The translations under genes and the position numbers were made by a program. From Bradyrhizobium sp. (GTDB taxonomy: Bacteria > Pseudomonadota > Alphaproteobacteria > Rhizobiales > Xanthobacteraceae), in contig JAQGKC010000324.1 of NCBI GenBank assembly GCA_028290305.1, forward strand, positions 1 through 36,582: a DNA stretch of 36,582 nucleotides. The letters are read 5' to 3'. Positions within the stretch are counted from its first letter, which is position 1, and each line of letters begins with the position of its first letter. The notes beneath the pieces are model-generated. The model was not told where the DNA came from and ran no database searches. It saw nothing but the letters and a program-made list of their open reading frames with translations. Positions 1 through 8,005 of this stretch are shown here, piece after piece.

Positions 1-264
1 GGGTCCATCATTCACCTGCGATTCAATTTCTCCCGACAAGACGTAGCCGAAGATGAAGGCCGATTTGGCGTGGATGTGCGATTGCGACGCCCCGCCCGGC
101 GCATAGTCGACGACAACGGCCACCAGTAACTTGCCGGGAACATTCGTGATCGCGTGCTCGAAGTGCGGCGTGACCGTTTCGCCAACGCCATGCGCGGCGG
201 CAGGCATTGCGGTGGCCATCGCGATAGCGGCGTAGGCCGCGCCGACGACGGATGGTATTTTCAT
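1..264 (-). CDS. Secreted cupin-domain protein, 3' end beyond window
   Basis: The reading frame starts at an ATG (264-262) and is open to the window edge, giving the first 88 residues. Residues 1-24 form a signal peptide ending in AAAH. The mature part contains ETVTPHFEHAI, then DYAPGGASQSHIHAKSAFIF with a cupin-type HxH metal-binding pattern. The leader carries AAGGAG about 9 nt before the ATG, which decides the start. Small secreted cupins of this kind probably bind a metal, but their substrates are unknown. A gene with a very similar start lies at the other end of the window, facing the opposite way (36485). The family call rests on the HxH strand; no function is claimed. Confidence 0.75.
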   Translation of the reverse strand, partial: MKIPSVVGAAYAAIAMATAMPAAAHGVGETVTPHFEHAITNVPGKLLVAVVVDYAPGGASQSHIHAKSAFIFGYVLSGEIESQVNDGP

Positions 265-730
265 GATGGGTGTTCTCCTTTGCCCTGATAGGTGCTGCTG
301 CCCTGGTCCACAAAAAAGTACCAAGAGCGCACAAAAGTCGTGTACCAAGATACACGGACCATCCGCGCCTGGACTTCGCTGACTTCTGGACGCCAGCCGA
401 AGGTGGCGAGGGGCCGTTGGCGAATTTGTCCCTCTCTTGAGGGAGCAGCAAAGCCAAGGCTGCGCGAAGATGGCTGGACTTCGCTCTTACGCTGCGGCCG
501 CTTGAGTTGTAGAAGGCGAAGTGCCCACCCTAGAACTACGATTGCGCTGTTCTGCCCGTTGAGGATAACGCTAACGTCCGGTTCTGGCACATCGCGTCAT
601 TTCGCTGCGCTGCGGAATTTGGTCGTTATCGGGGCATAGCGGACTCTGGCAAGCCGTCCGCCCGGCAGGTTTATGGGTTCCCGGCCTAGCTAGGAGGTAG
701 CGGAGCTACAGGCGGCTTAGTTTCGCATCA
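265..730. other. 466 bp without a supported gene
   Basis: Open frames here are short and have no recognisable family or ribosome binding site. The only function visible is the ribosome binding site and probable promoter of the cupin at the left edge. I do not see the conserved LysR-type box found elsewhere in the window. Confidence 0.5.
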
Positions 731-1165
731 TCACGCGGCGGCGGTTAGCGCCGCGACGCGCTCCGGCCCAACGTAATCGTAACGCGAGTCTAGGTGTCCC
801 CAGGCTTCGAACGTGTCGCGCAGGTAGTCCACGTAGAAATAATTTCCGCAGACGTGCTTGGTTTTGAACCTGATGATGTCATCACCGAAGTCGGGATCGA
901 ACGTGATGGTGCGCTGGCCCAGCCGGAAGATTGCGGAGGCGGCATAGATGTAGTCGCCGGTCTTGAGTTCGCGCAATTTCCGCTTCGTCGTCCACACCCG
1001 CACCTCGCCATCTTCCACGACCTCCATGTCGAATTTTGAGATGTCATGGCGCGCTGCACTGTGCGGGATGAGATCAAGCGCTTCCCGCTCGGTCGCGAAC
1101 GTCATCACGTCGCCGTCGATATCCCGCCCGTAGTCCTGGTCGCTCTTCAGCCAGATCCGGTACAT
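731..1165 (-). CDS. Conserved hypothetical protein, 144 aa
   Basis: I do not recognise a named family. The protein is soluble and has no signal peptide or membrane segment. It is rich in Asp, Tyr and Phe and ends in an Ala-rich tail (AALTAAA). The ATG at 1165 follows AAGGA with about 9 nt spacing. It lies 12 nt downstream of the stop of the DUF7673-like gene on the same strand, so the two are probably co-transcribed. Small genes like these are typical of integrative elements and plasmids. The regular, non-shadow amino acid composition and the operon spacing support it as real. Confidence 0.65.
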   Translation of the reverse strand: MYRIWLKSDQDYGRDIDGDVMTFATEREALDLIPHSAARHDISKFDMEVVEDGEVRVWTTKRKLRELKTGDYIYAASAIFRLGQRTITFDPDFGDDIIRFKTKHVCGNYFYVDYLRDTFEAWGHLDSRYDYVGPERVAALTAAA

Positions 1166-1177
1166 TTCAACCTATCC

Positions 1178-1582
1178 TTATGGCGCCGGCAGGCGCCATT
1201 GCTCCACCACTCCGCGAATGGCTGCGTCATAACCAAACGCGTCCGGGTAGGAGCGCGAAGACGCGATGAGGTTGAATACGATGGAAAGATCCTCGCAAAT
1301 CGCGGTGTCGAGATTCCACAGGCTGGTCAGATCGAATCCCCCGTCTCGGCGAGCATTCCACCAGGCCAAGAGGAAGTCTGCCACTCGGCGGGACTGATGA
1401 GTGTCGTGACGGGCAATCTCGAACAGTCGGTCAAGGGCTTCTAGCTCACCCTGCACACCCACATTGGCGGCGGACATCACCACGTAGCCGTGCGCTGCAA
1501 GAAGGGGCCGCAGTGTCTCGACCAACTCAAGCCCGTCACCATACCTGACAACGAGTTTAGCCTTTTCTTCCATGCGTCCCAT
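1178..1582 (-). CDS. DUF7673-like protein
   Basis: The 134-residue product contains the motif block ALDRLFEIARHDTHQSRR and then VADFLLAWWNARRDGGFDL, followed by LIASRSYPDAFGY. I recognise this pattern as the DUF7673 family, found mainly on plasmids, ICEs and prophage-like elements, with no known biochemical role. The ATG at 1582 is chosen because AGGAG lies 8 nt upstream; a TTG just before and an ATG at 1573 are alternatives. It is the first gene of a two-gene operon with the hypothetical gene at 731-1165. The family name is from memory. Confidence 0.7.
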   Translation of the reverse strand: MGRMEEKAKLVVRYGDGLELVETLRPLLAAHGYVVMSAANVGVQGELEALDRLFEIARHDTHQSRRVADFLLAWWNARRDGGFDLTSLWNLDTAICEDLSIVFNLIASSRSYPDAFGYDAAIRGVVEQWRLPAP

Positions 1583-2300
1583 CAATAGCTCTCCTGTTTA
1601 GGAGCGCCATCATACGAGAAGCCGAACTTTCGCGAAGCATCTTCGCCGCGAACGGTTAAGATTTTGGTTGATTTTGGGTACTTAGGCGGTACACATTAGT
1701 GGTACACAACGCACCAGAGGCACTTTCGAAAGAGCCATATTTCCCGGTCATTTTTGCAATCTGAATGTCGACGGCGGAGAGTCCCTCCCTCTCCGCCACC
1801 GTTACCCGACAGCGCAGAAGTCCCTTTAAATCAGGCATTTCTCGAACCGCCGGAAAATGACGGTGTAGCACCACGGTGGAGCACCGCAGTGACCCAAATT
1901 GCCACTTTGAGACGCCAGTCAAAGGGGAATCAATCTTCCCGATCGAACCCCGTGTTCAGCCGGGTGGATCGAGTATGCTCGCTCGTGTGCCGGACCTCGC
2001 GGTAGAACCGCTCAAGGTCGCTGTGCGCGAGCGCCGACTGGAAAAGATGCGCAGGGGCCTTTGCATATCCTCACGATGAATTCGAAATGGGCTGTCGCAA
2101 CGGACATGGCACCGCGCACGCCAAACGTTATGCAATAATCCAAGATCGAGAATCTCAAAGCTGCTTCCGGCCGTCCAAACCTCGCCGCCTTGTGGCGTTG
2201 TGAGCGACTTCGCCGGGGCGGCGAGGACACTTGGCAAACGATTTATGGTGCACACGTGTGAGGCTGCGCAAGCCGCAGGCCACAGACACCGCGGTCGCCG
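1583..2300. other. Intergenic stretch with attachment-site-like sequence
   Basis: No convincing gene is present. At 1782-1798 the + strand matches the usual 3' end of a bacterial tRNA-Ser (CCCTCTCCGCCA and the bases before it), but the rest of the tRNA is absent. The same bases form a 9-bp hairpin (GGCGGAGAG at 1773-1781 with CTCTCCGCC at 1789-1797). At 1677-1705 there are three GGTAC copies 11 and 13 nt apart, like integrase arm sites. A minus-strand frame at about 1782-1752 reads LSAVDIQIAK, similar to the first residues of tyrosine integrases. Together this hints at a decayed integration site; each piece alone is weak. Confidence 0.3.
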
Positions 2301-2782
2301 TCAGGCGGCGTTCCTCCGCGGCAACTTCCAATGCGGGCGGACGAAGTGGCAGGTGTAGCCGTTCGGATAGCGTTCCAGGTAATCCTGGTGCTCGGGCTCG
2401 GCCTCCCAGAAATCGCCAGCGGGCGAAAGCTCGGTCACCACCTTGCTCGGCCACAGCCCAGAGGCCTCAACGTCGGCGATGGTGTCTTGGGCGACGCCGA
2501 TCTGTAGCTTGCGCCCCGGTCGTTTCCCTGCCGGTTGGGCGTCGTTGGGTCGTGGATCTGGAAGAAGAACTCCAGCAGGTCGCGGAAGCTCGTCTGACTT
2601 GGGTCGAACGTGATCTCGATCGCTTCTGCGTGCGTGCCGTGGTTGCTGTACGTGGCGTTCTTGACGTCGCCGCCCGAGTACCCAACCCGCGTTGAGACGA
2701 CACCGGGCAGGCGCCGCACCAGTTGCTGCATTCCCCAGAAGCAACCCCCTGCCAGGATCGCGCGTTCTGTAGTCGCTGCCAT
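2301..2782 (-). pseudogene. msrA: Peptide-methionine (S)-S-oxide reductase MsrA, internal deletion and frameshift
   Basis: MsrA reduces methionine-S-sulfoxide in oxidised proteins. The first frame (from ATG 2782) has the catalytic [10 protein letters not shown] motif and runs to [11 protein letters not shown] near 2490. The expected following stretch of about ten residues (family consensus IFYTSDEQKR) is missing and the frame changes. The second frame resumes with [10 protein letters not shown] and continues through [17 protein letters not shown] to the family C-terminus at 2301. About 31 nt seem lost, which cannot be a one-base sequencing slip. The gene starts 2 nt after msrB and was its operon partner. 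The N-terminal half keeps the catalytic Cys but would carry a foreign tail, so activity is unlikely. Confidence 0.85.
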
Positions 2783-2784
2783 CG

Positions 2785-3237
2785 TCAGGCCTCCTGCTTT
2801 GAGAAGAGCTTTGAGTACCCGCCGTACCCGTCGCCCTCCAATTCGTCGCGGCGGATGAACCTTAAGGAGGCCGAGTTCATGCAGTACCTCAACCCGCCCT
2901 TGTCGCGCGGCCCATCCGGGAAGACGTGGCCAAGGTGGCTGTCGCCGTGCTTAGAACGAACCTCGGTCCGTGTCATGCCGTGCGAGCTGTCCACGTTCTC
3001 GACGACGTTCGCGGCCTCGAGGGGCCGCGTGAAACTTGGCCATCCCGTCCCGCTGTCGAACTTGTCGAAGGATGCGAAGAGCGGCTCGCCGGAAACCACG
3101 TCGACGTAGAGGCCAGGCTCCTTGTTGTCCCAGTATTCGTTGGCGAAGGGGCGCTCGGTCCCGTCAGTCTGCGTGACGCGGTATTGCTCGGGAGTCAACT
3201 TCGAGACCGCTTCGGGGTCTTTCCTGTAGGTAGGCAT
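2785..3237 (-). CDS. msrB: Peptide-methionine (R)-S-oxide reductase MsrB
   Basis: MsrB repairs methionine-R-sulfoxide in proteins. The 150-residue product shows [21 protein letters not shown] and the catalytic [10 protein letters not shown] near the C-terminus. The first zinc-site Cys is replaced (VVSGEPLF), so this is a zinc-free type of MsrB. The start at 3237 ([11 protein letters not shown]) is family-typical and has AAAGGAG 8-9 nt upstream; the frame is open further upstream but without homology. Its 5' end and promoter are duplicated at 10686-10810. A variant of the LysR-type box (3291-3320, reading towards msrB) lies about 55 nt upstream. It is the intact first gene of an operon whose second gene, msrA, is broken. 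Confidence 0.92.
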   Translation of the reverse strand: MPTYRKDPEAVSKLTPEQYRVTQTDGTERPFANEYWDNKEPGLYVDVVSGEPLFASFDKFDSGTGWPSFTRPLEAANVVENVDSSHGMTRTEVRSKHGDSHLGHVFPDGPRDKGGLRYCMNSASLRFIRRDELEGDGYGGYSKLFSKQEA

Positions 3238-3290
3238 TCGCGAAGCTCCTTTTTGTTCAGCATTGAAGATAGGCACCGGTGGTCGACCGT

Positions 3291-3320
3291 CCAATCACCT
3301 CCGGCTATCGAAACGATGCC
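3291..3320 (-). promoter_or_regulatory. Variant LysR-type box upstream of msrB
   Basis: Read on the minus strand, this segment contains ATCG-N3-CGAT followed by AGCCGGAGGTGATTGG. It aligns with the second part of the conserved box elsewhere in the window (ATCGA..TATGGCGAGAGGTGATT), matching at about two thirds of 30 positions. The upstream ATA half-site is not visible. It lies about 55 nt before the msrB start and between msrB and a divergent gene, the usual position for a LysR-type operator. Confidence 0.45.
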
Positions 3321-3366
3321 ATGCGGATCGACACCGGAGGTGTTTCAATCTGCCGGGGCCGATTCA

Positions 3367-3639
3367 TTGGCCCAGGCGACGGGTCTGACACTGCTGGAAC
3401 AGGACTTTGAATGGCTCGCCGCGATACCGAGCGGCTCCGGCGAAGGCGTGTACGAGGGGCTGCGGTACGGTGTCACCGTGCGGAATCTCGCGACGGAAAT
3501 CGGACCAACCTGTTCGCGCGAGCGCTCGCGGGCGGCGACGCCGTCAGCTTCAACGTTTTGCCGACTGAGGTCGGGCGAGGACTCTTTACGTCCGCGCGAA
3601 ATGCCAGCCGAGAAGGTCGTCGCGCTTGTTCTCGGGTAC
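3367..3639 (+). pseudogene. Broken copy of the small protein at 10850
   Basis: The frame reads LAQATGLTLLEQDFE and GEGVYEGLRYGVTVR in parallel with the copy at 10850. After VTVR it shifts frame for about 35 codons, then returns to LRSGEDSLRPREMPAEKVVA. The stop codon of the intact copy (TAG) is TAC here. Two or more compensating indels are therefore needed, so this is a decayed paralogue. It points away from msrB, with the variant box between them. Confidence 0.75.
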
Positions 3640-4549
3640 CCGGCCCAAATTCTTTCTAGTTATCGTTTTAATAGACGACCCCCGATGGCGAACGTAGTTT
3701 GCATCTGTCGCCTTCTTCAGTTTTCGATCCGAGGAGTGTCCCTTCGTTGCCTCATCCATCTCGCGGCAGGAAGGCGCGCCTGTCTCCGTTCACGACCAGA
3801 GGTGACGTAACGCCAAAAAAGCACGTGCCTGACACGCGGCGTTGCCGGCTGTGGACCAGAGGGCGCGAACAGACGGCCGCAGACTCGGGAAAACCACTGA
3901 GCAACGTCTGCCCCTGACCCACAATCTTTTACTGGCCTCGATCCGCACTCGCCCGAAGTAGGTGCAGGATGTTGGAAGTGACTTAAAGGTTCTGAACCCA
4001 TGTTTGATCGTATGCCGGTCCTGAATGCTTTGACTTCATCGCGCTGTGGCGAAATATCATCGTTCGATCTGTTCAGGCGAGCAATCAAGGAGACGCTATT
4101 GTCTCGAAATCGGGAGGCGGCTTCTCGGCATAGCGTATTATACCCAGAAGCTGTAAGCGCTACCTCGTGCGTACGAGACAGCAACGGGCGGCTGGCACAC
4201 TGGTGCGCAGTACGTAGAAGCCGTCCAGCGCGGTTTCCGCGGCGATGGCGGCATGATCGTGTATTAAGCTCGGCGCGTTATCGGTGATGCTAGTCTTTGG
4301 CGACCTTGCGGCCGATCTTGTCGGCCCCCGCGTGCGCTCTTCGGCGAGAGCGGGATTCTTGCAGACGACGAGGCGCCTTGGCGCACCTCACCACTACCGC
4401 AGCGATGCGCTGGTTGGTCTGAAGCTGGGAGGCCGTTAGACGCACCTGGCCGGCGCGTGCAATCAATCATCTAGCGCGGTCCCGAGCGGCCGGCGCCTAG
4501 GCCCGCGCGGGCGCACGGTCACGAACGCCGCGCGCCGCGGACCCCGCCC
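3640..4549. other. 910 bp without a supported gene
   Basis: I find no frame with family-like composition, ribosome binding site or homology to the rest of the window. The stretch is probably decayed sequence between the duplication and the cupin gene. Confidence 0.45.
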
Positions 4550-4963
4550 CTAGGGGAACGTCAGGCCGAAAGCGGCCGGATCGGGCTGCTCGCCTTTCGG
4601 GGGGACAAAGAAGCGCTCCAGCCCACCCGGCACGAAGCTGAGCAGCAGGGTCGCCTGGTCGCCGACTACCTCGATCGTATGCGGCACACCGCGGGGAAGA
4701 GCCGCGTAGGCGCCCGGCCCCACCTCGACGCGGGCATCGCCGACCCGCGCGATTAGCTGCCCCTGCACCACGTAGAGCAGCTCGTCCTCGCGCGAGTGGG
4801 TGTGCAGCGGCGGCTCCTCCCCGGCCCGCACCGTCCACAGGACAGCGCCATATTCGCCTCCGGACTGGCTGCTCTCCACTTTCATCTCGACGCTCGAGCC
4901 CCCGCTCGAGGTCACCGTCTCGCCGCCGTGCGGCGCCGTGAGAACCGGCTTCTGGACTGACAT
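4550..4963 (-). CDS. Cupin-domain protein
   Basis: The 137-residue cytoplasmic protein is a single-domain cupin. Motif 1 is PLHTHSREDELLYVVQG (HxH, then E) and motif 2 is PRGVPHTIEV (His), giving the usual three-His-one-Glu metal site. Such proteins resemble quercetin-dioxygenase-type cupins, but the substrate cannot be inferred. The ATG at 4963 has AGGAGG 6 nt upstream. One full copy of the LysR-type box lies at 5033-5073, 70 nt upstream on the same strand, so the gene is probably controlled by that regulator. The DUF1003 remnant immediately precedes the box. Confidence 0.88.
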   Translation of the reverse strand: MSVQKPVLTAPHGGETVTSSGGSSVEMKVESSQSGGEYGAVLWTVRAGEEPPLHTHSREDELLYVVQGQLIARVGDARVEVGPGAYAALPRGVPHTIEVVGDQATLLLSFVPGGLERFFVPPKGEQPDPAAFGLTFP

Positions 4964-5032
4964 TTGTAGCCTCCTGATTATGCGCCGGATGAGCCCGGTA
5001 CCGTGTAAGCATGGAATTCCGCGCGGCGAATG

Positions 5033-5073
5033 GGAAATGACGTCACGCCATGAAGTCGATAGCCGCGCGTTAT
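5033..5073 (-). promoter_or_regulatory. LysR-type box upstream of the cupin gene
   Basis: Minus-strand reading: ATAA-N7-CTATCGA, then CTTCATGGCG and TGACGTCATTTCC. The dyad ATA-N7-TAT fits the T-N11-A rule for LysR-type regulators. It is nearly identical to the copies at 11627-11668 and 17488-17528, and the similarity continues about 40 nt past the box, through a shared GGTACCG segment. The first three bases overlap the stop codon of the DUF1003 remnant. Confidence 0.65.
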
Positions 5074-5334
5074 GACGGCTGTCCGCCTACCGCATGGGAC
5101 TCGCGTGCACCCGACGCCGACTGCTCCAGCAGCTCGGTCAGCATCCTGACGGCCTCCGTTAGCTTCAGGACTTCGCGCTCACGCAGTTGGTCGATCTTCT
5201 CATGCAGCAACTCTATCTCGAGCTCCGCCTTCACGTTGATCCGGTAGTCGATGTCCTGCTGCCGATTCTGGCTCATCAAGATAACTGGCGCGGCGTAGGC
5301 CGCCTGGAACGAAAGAGCGCGATTGAGAAGACGA
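5070..5334 (-). pseudogene. DUF1003 protein, C-terminal fragment
   Basis: The frame gives MMSQNRQQDIDYRINVKAEL and continues with the heptad-like coiled coil that ends the intact DUF1003 protein at 11665. Six codons (DRRAAEN region) are deleted. Upstream similarity stops near 5334, so the two membrane segments are missing. The piece is a relic of a duplicated cassette (DUF1003 end plus LysR-type box). Confidence 0.85.
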
Positions 5335-5527
5335 TGTCGGCTTTGCTTCGACGCCTATCGTCTCCGCTCGACGTTATTCGCCGTGAACTTCCCGATGGAC
5401 TTCGATTCGGAGAATAGTCATGGCGTACCAGTTTGTCCCGCTCCATGGTTGGCTTTTTCCGAGTCTGCCCGGCGGCACAACTGGTTTCGCATTCAAGAGT
5501 CTGGCCTCACCGCACCGGAAATTCGGG

Positions 5528-6334
5528 CTATGCCACTGCCACGATCGCACGTTCTATCTCCTGCGCAGGTGCGGCTTGCTCGGCGTGAACCTGGAGAAGA
5601 TCGGCCCACTGCATGTCTTTATAGTTGAAGCTGCGCGCGAGCGTGGGCTTCACCACCATGAAGTAGGGCGATAAATCGAAGTCGCGCGGCGCGTAGAGTG
5701 ATGAGTGACGGATCGCGGCGACTTCGCGCCGCGCGGACTGATTCTCGATGTACGTGATCTTGGGCAGGACCGGGTAACGCACGGCCTCGAATGCCTGCGC
5801 AATCAGCGACGAACAGATGATGCGGCTCGCATCGCCGGAGCCGAGCGCGATGGTTCGGCGACGCCAACGCTGCGTCAGCGGACATGGGAATAGATAGCGC
5901 ATGAGGTCGATGATGTTCTTGAAATCGTATCCGAGACCAATGCGTTCGAATGCGTAGCGGCAGACCTGTTCGCAGTCCGCTTCGCGCAGGCCAACTGGCC
6001 GGCAGATGCGGGTTTGACAATGCAAATACTTCGACAGAGGCGCCGACACGACACCTTCGTCGACATTGGCTTCAATCAGGACGTGGGGCTCGCTGCCGGT
6101 TGTGGCGCCCGCTATCGGCCCGACGTACAACGCCGAATGCGACCAGGTCGATTGAGTGAGATATTTGATGCCGCCGGAAATGCGACCTTTGCCTTCGACC
6201 AGCAGGACGTCACCGGGTCGAAGCGTGTCGCGTAAGGCCCTCGCGGCATCATCCGAGATGAGCGGCTCACGGTGATTGGCCGGCTTCTGCAGCCTGGCAA
6301 TCAAACGTTCGACGTTGTCGAACATCCAGCCCAT
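5528..6334 (-). CDS. YiiX/YebB-like NlpC/P60 cysteine hydrolase
   Basis: The 268-residue protein matches the permuted papain-like (YiiX, DUF830) family. LRPGDVLLVEGKGRISGGIK is followed by STWSHSALYVG, which holds the catalytic His. ASRIICSSLIAQAFE, near residue 190, holds the catalytic Cys. No signal peptide or membrane helix is visible. These enzymes are thought to cleave amide or thioester bonds in lipids or peptidoglycan fragments; the substrate here is unknown. The ATG at 6334 (MGWMFDNVE) follows AAGGA at 7-8 nt; the open frame upstream is Lys/Arg-rich and unlike the family. No LysR-type box is visible in front. Confidence 0.82.
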   Translation of the reverse strand: MGWMFDNVERLIARLQKPANHREPLISDDAARALRDTLRPGDVLLVEGKGRISGGIKYLTQSTWSHSALYVGPIAGATTGSEPHVLIEANVDEGVVSAPLSKYLHCQTRICRPVGLREADCEQVCRYAFERIGLGYDFKNIIDLMRYLFPCPLTQRWRRRTIALGSGDASRIICSSLIAQAFEAVRYPVLPKITYIENQSARREVAAIRHSSLYAPRDFDLSPYFMVVKPTLARSFNYKDMQWADLLQVHAEQAAPAQEIERAIVAVA

Positions 6335-6895
6335 CACTCGTTCCTTGCTTTTTTTGCGCTTTCCCGTATGGCAGTTCCAGACGACTGTCCCGTCGTTCTC
6401 CAAGCGTAGTCAGGAAAGATGGACCGGGCTATTGCACGGAGGTCGATCTGTGCACTGCATTTGTCTGAGACGACCATACCTAAGTTTACCATTGACCACC
6501 CGGGCCCTTCCCGGTGACGGGAATGTCGCGCCTCGCCCGGCAGCTACGTGGTGGTATCGGTCCATCAGCAAAGGTGACACTGCTCTTCACCGGGTGCGCT
6601 TGCGAGGTCGCAGGGTGGAGCGAAGCGACAAATCAAGACACACGGCGCGTCTACCGGCTTTGCATTGGGGCTGATTTCGGGTTTTGGCCCATCAGCGAAG
6701 TCGCGAGGCTCCTGATCGAGGTCCGCTTAGCGAGGCACAGCGGACGAGATTTGCTCATGCCTAGTTCTTTCTCAATATGACCCCCTATGCGACATCAGCG
6801 GGGCCGTGGAGCTACCTCCGCTCGAACCACACTCGGCCACTTTCAGTGTGCTAATTAACTCGCTACGATACTCGATCCCGAAATGGGAGGCTCAG
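6335..6895. other. Intergenic stretch with dispersed repeat
   Basis: No gene is supported. The right part (6684-6810) is a copy of a dispersed repeat described separately. The left 350 bp contain only short frames without recognisable features. Confidence 0.5.
6684..6810. repeat. Dispersed intergenic repeat, copy 1
   Basis: This stretch aligns with 9042-9155: both share TTGGCCCATCAGCGAAGT, GAGGTCCGCT, CACAGCGGA, AGATTTGCTCA and GGCCGTGGA in the same order. In one frame both read WPISEVA and EVR, giving chance protein-like similarity. It resembles short intergenic repeats common in Bradyrhizobium genomes (memory, not a search). Confidence 0.7.
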
Positions 6896-6997
6896 ATGAG
6901 ATCCAACATTGTGACGCTGGCTGCCGCGACCATAGTAACTGCGGCATCAACAGTTCGACCATCGCGCGTCGATTGGCCGAGGTCGGGGAAACACTGA
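6896..6997 (+). pseudogene. Signal-peptide start of a lost secreted protein
   Basis: An ATG at 6896 has GGGAGG 9-10 nt upstream and begins MRSNIVTLAAATIVTAAST, a good signal peptide. After about 20 residues the composition turns basic and the frame stops at 6997. The likely reading is a 5' gene fragment whose body was lost. A very short expressed peptide cannot be excluded. Confidence 0.35.
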
Positions 6998-7193
6998 GCG
7001 TAATCCCGCGTCCGGGTCAGGTCGGATCGAGTGGCGGGTCGGGGACTTGGCTTCGTGCCACCAACAGACCTGAGTTTGCAAGAACAGCTTGATCGTTACC
7101 CACGTAACGCAATTCCGGATTTCCGAAATTTTTCTGCAGGCATCCCGCCCCATCTGCAAAATGGCAATGTCTTTCCCTCTCTTACCTCGATCT

Positions 7194-7238
7194 GGCATCC
7201 GGTCGGCGACGTGGCTCACGACAAATCCACCGTAGGAG
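7194..7238 (-). pseudogene. Alpha/beta-hydrolase fragment (45 bp)
   Basis: The minus strand reads SYGGFVVSHVADRMP, the stretch right after the nucleophile elbow of alpha/beta hydrolases. It aligns with SYSGIVVRHVADRMP of the intact hydrolase at 32201-32902 (nucleotides 32631-32675), with only a few mismatches. No other part of the gene is recognisable around it. Confidence 0.65.
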
Positions 7239-7366
7239 CGGCGTCATGGTCAAGGACTGCGGCGCGTTGGCACGCGCAACCTCGATTGGTCCAAGGGCGG
7301 CAACGGGAGTCTCTGCAGATGCGGCTGGTGGCATTCCTCGCTACGGCATCACGCGGCGGGACGGCA

Positions 7367-7407
7367 ATAACGATTGTCTATCGACTCTATGGCGAGAGGT
7401 GATTTCC
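7367..7407 (+). promoter_or_regulatory. LysR-type box upstream of ridA
   Basis: ATAA-N7-CTATCGA, then CTCTATGGCG and AGAGGTGATTTCC. It lies 102 nt before the ridA start and is almost the same as the minus-strand copy at 34577-34617. The similarity of these two extends about 25 nt upstream through GGCATCACGC. Confidence 0.7.
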
Positions 7408-7509
7408 TTCGCCGGCGTTGCAAGGTCATTCTCCAAAGCATCGTCGTACCGAAACTTTCAGTGCCGCCACCGAGACGCGATGCCAGATTGAGAAGCCAGG
7501 AGGCTCGAT

Positions 7510-7995
7510 ATGCAAAGCAACGACGTAAACGCAGCCGCAGTGAATGGTAAAGAGGCAGCCTATTTCGGTGTGCCGTGGGAAGATGCCTACGGATACGCAC
7601 AGGCGATCAAGGTTGGTGACACGATCCATGTCTCCGGCCAGCTCAGCCACGACGAGAAGGGGAACCTGATCGCGCCTGCTTCTCTCGATGAATCCGGCAA
7701 GCCGGCCGAGTTCTCGATGATGGAACAGCAGATGCGGGCGACCTACGCCAATGCCGTCAAGCTTTTGGCGCGCTTCGGAGCAACGCTGGACAACGTCGTC
7801 GAGGAGACGCTCTATGTCCTCGATGTCGACGCCGCATTCGCCGCCGCGGGCAAGGTGCGCAAGGAGGCCTACGGCACGGCACGACCTCAGTGCGCCAGCA
7901 ACCTGATCGGTGTGCCGAGACTGGCCTTTCCTGAACAGCTCATCGAAATCACCTTCAAGGCTATGCTGTCGGGAGCAGAAGCGAAGCCGCGGTGA
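7510..7995 (+). CDS. RidA (YjgF/YER057c) family protein
   Basis: RidA proteins hydrolyse reactive enamine/imine intermediates; some members act as chaperones after N-chlorination. The 161-residue product shows VGDTIHVSGQLSHDEKG, then TLDNVVEETLYVLDVDA, and ends with TARPQCASNLIGVP and LIEITFKA. The Arg and Glu of the usual active site are therefore present. AGGAGG lies 7 nt before the ATG. A LysR-type box lies about 100 nt upstream. The isochorismatase-like gene follows 10 nt downstream in an apparent operon. That pairing recalls RutC/RutB, but no other rut genes are here. Confidence 0.9.
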   Translation: MQSNDVNAAAVNGKEAAYFGVPWEDAYGYAQAIKVGDTIHVSGQLSHDEKGNLIAPASLDESGKPAEFSMMEQQMRATYANAVKLLARFGATLDNVVEETLYVLDVDAAFAAAGKVRKEAYGTARPQCASNLIGVPRLAFPEQLIEITFKAMLSGAEAKPR

Positions 7996-8005
7996 TAAAT
8001 CCCCG

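Larger units (their letters stand above)
3205..3640. repeat. Copy 1 of a ~435 bp duplication
   Basis: This stretch holds the first codons and promoter of msrB plus a divergent small gene. It aligns almost colinearly with 10686-11124. Both copies share the ribosome-binding region, the CTATCGAAACGATGCC core, and the downstream frame beginning at QATGLT. In this copy the small gene is disrupted; in copy 2 msrB is cut to its first codons. Confidence 0.85.

Noticed and set aside
292..639. + frame of 115 residues upstream of the left cupin
   Set aside because: Lacks ribosome binding site and has shadow-like composition overlapping the promoter side of the cupin.
3308..3318. ATCGAAACGAT resembling part of a nod box
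   Set aside because: Only the core resembles it; the rest of a nod box is missing and the flanking genes are not symbiotic. The better match is the LysR-type box.
2926..3810. 294-residue + frame across msrB and beyond
   Set aside because: Its first half is antisense to msrB; only the part from 3367 has meaning, as a broken paralogue of the 10850 gene.
6514..6780. Small + frame containing WPISEVARLLIEVR
   Set aside because: The protein similarity with the frame at 8986 comes from a dispersed DNA repeat, not from a gene.
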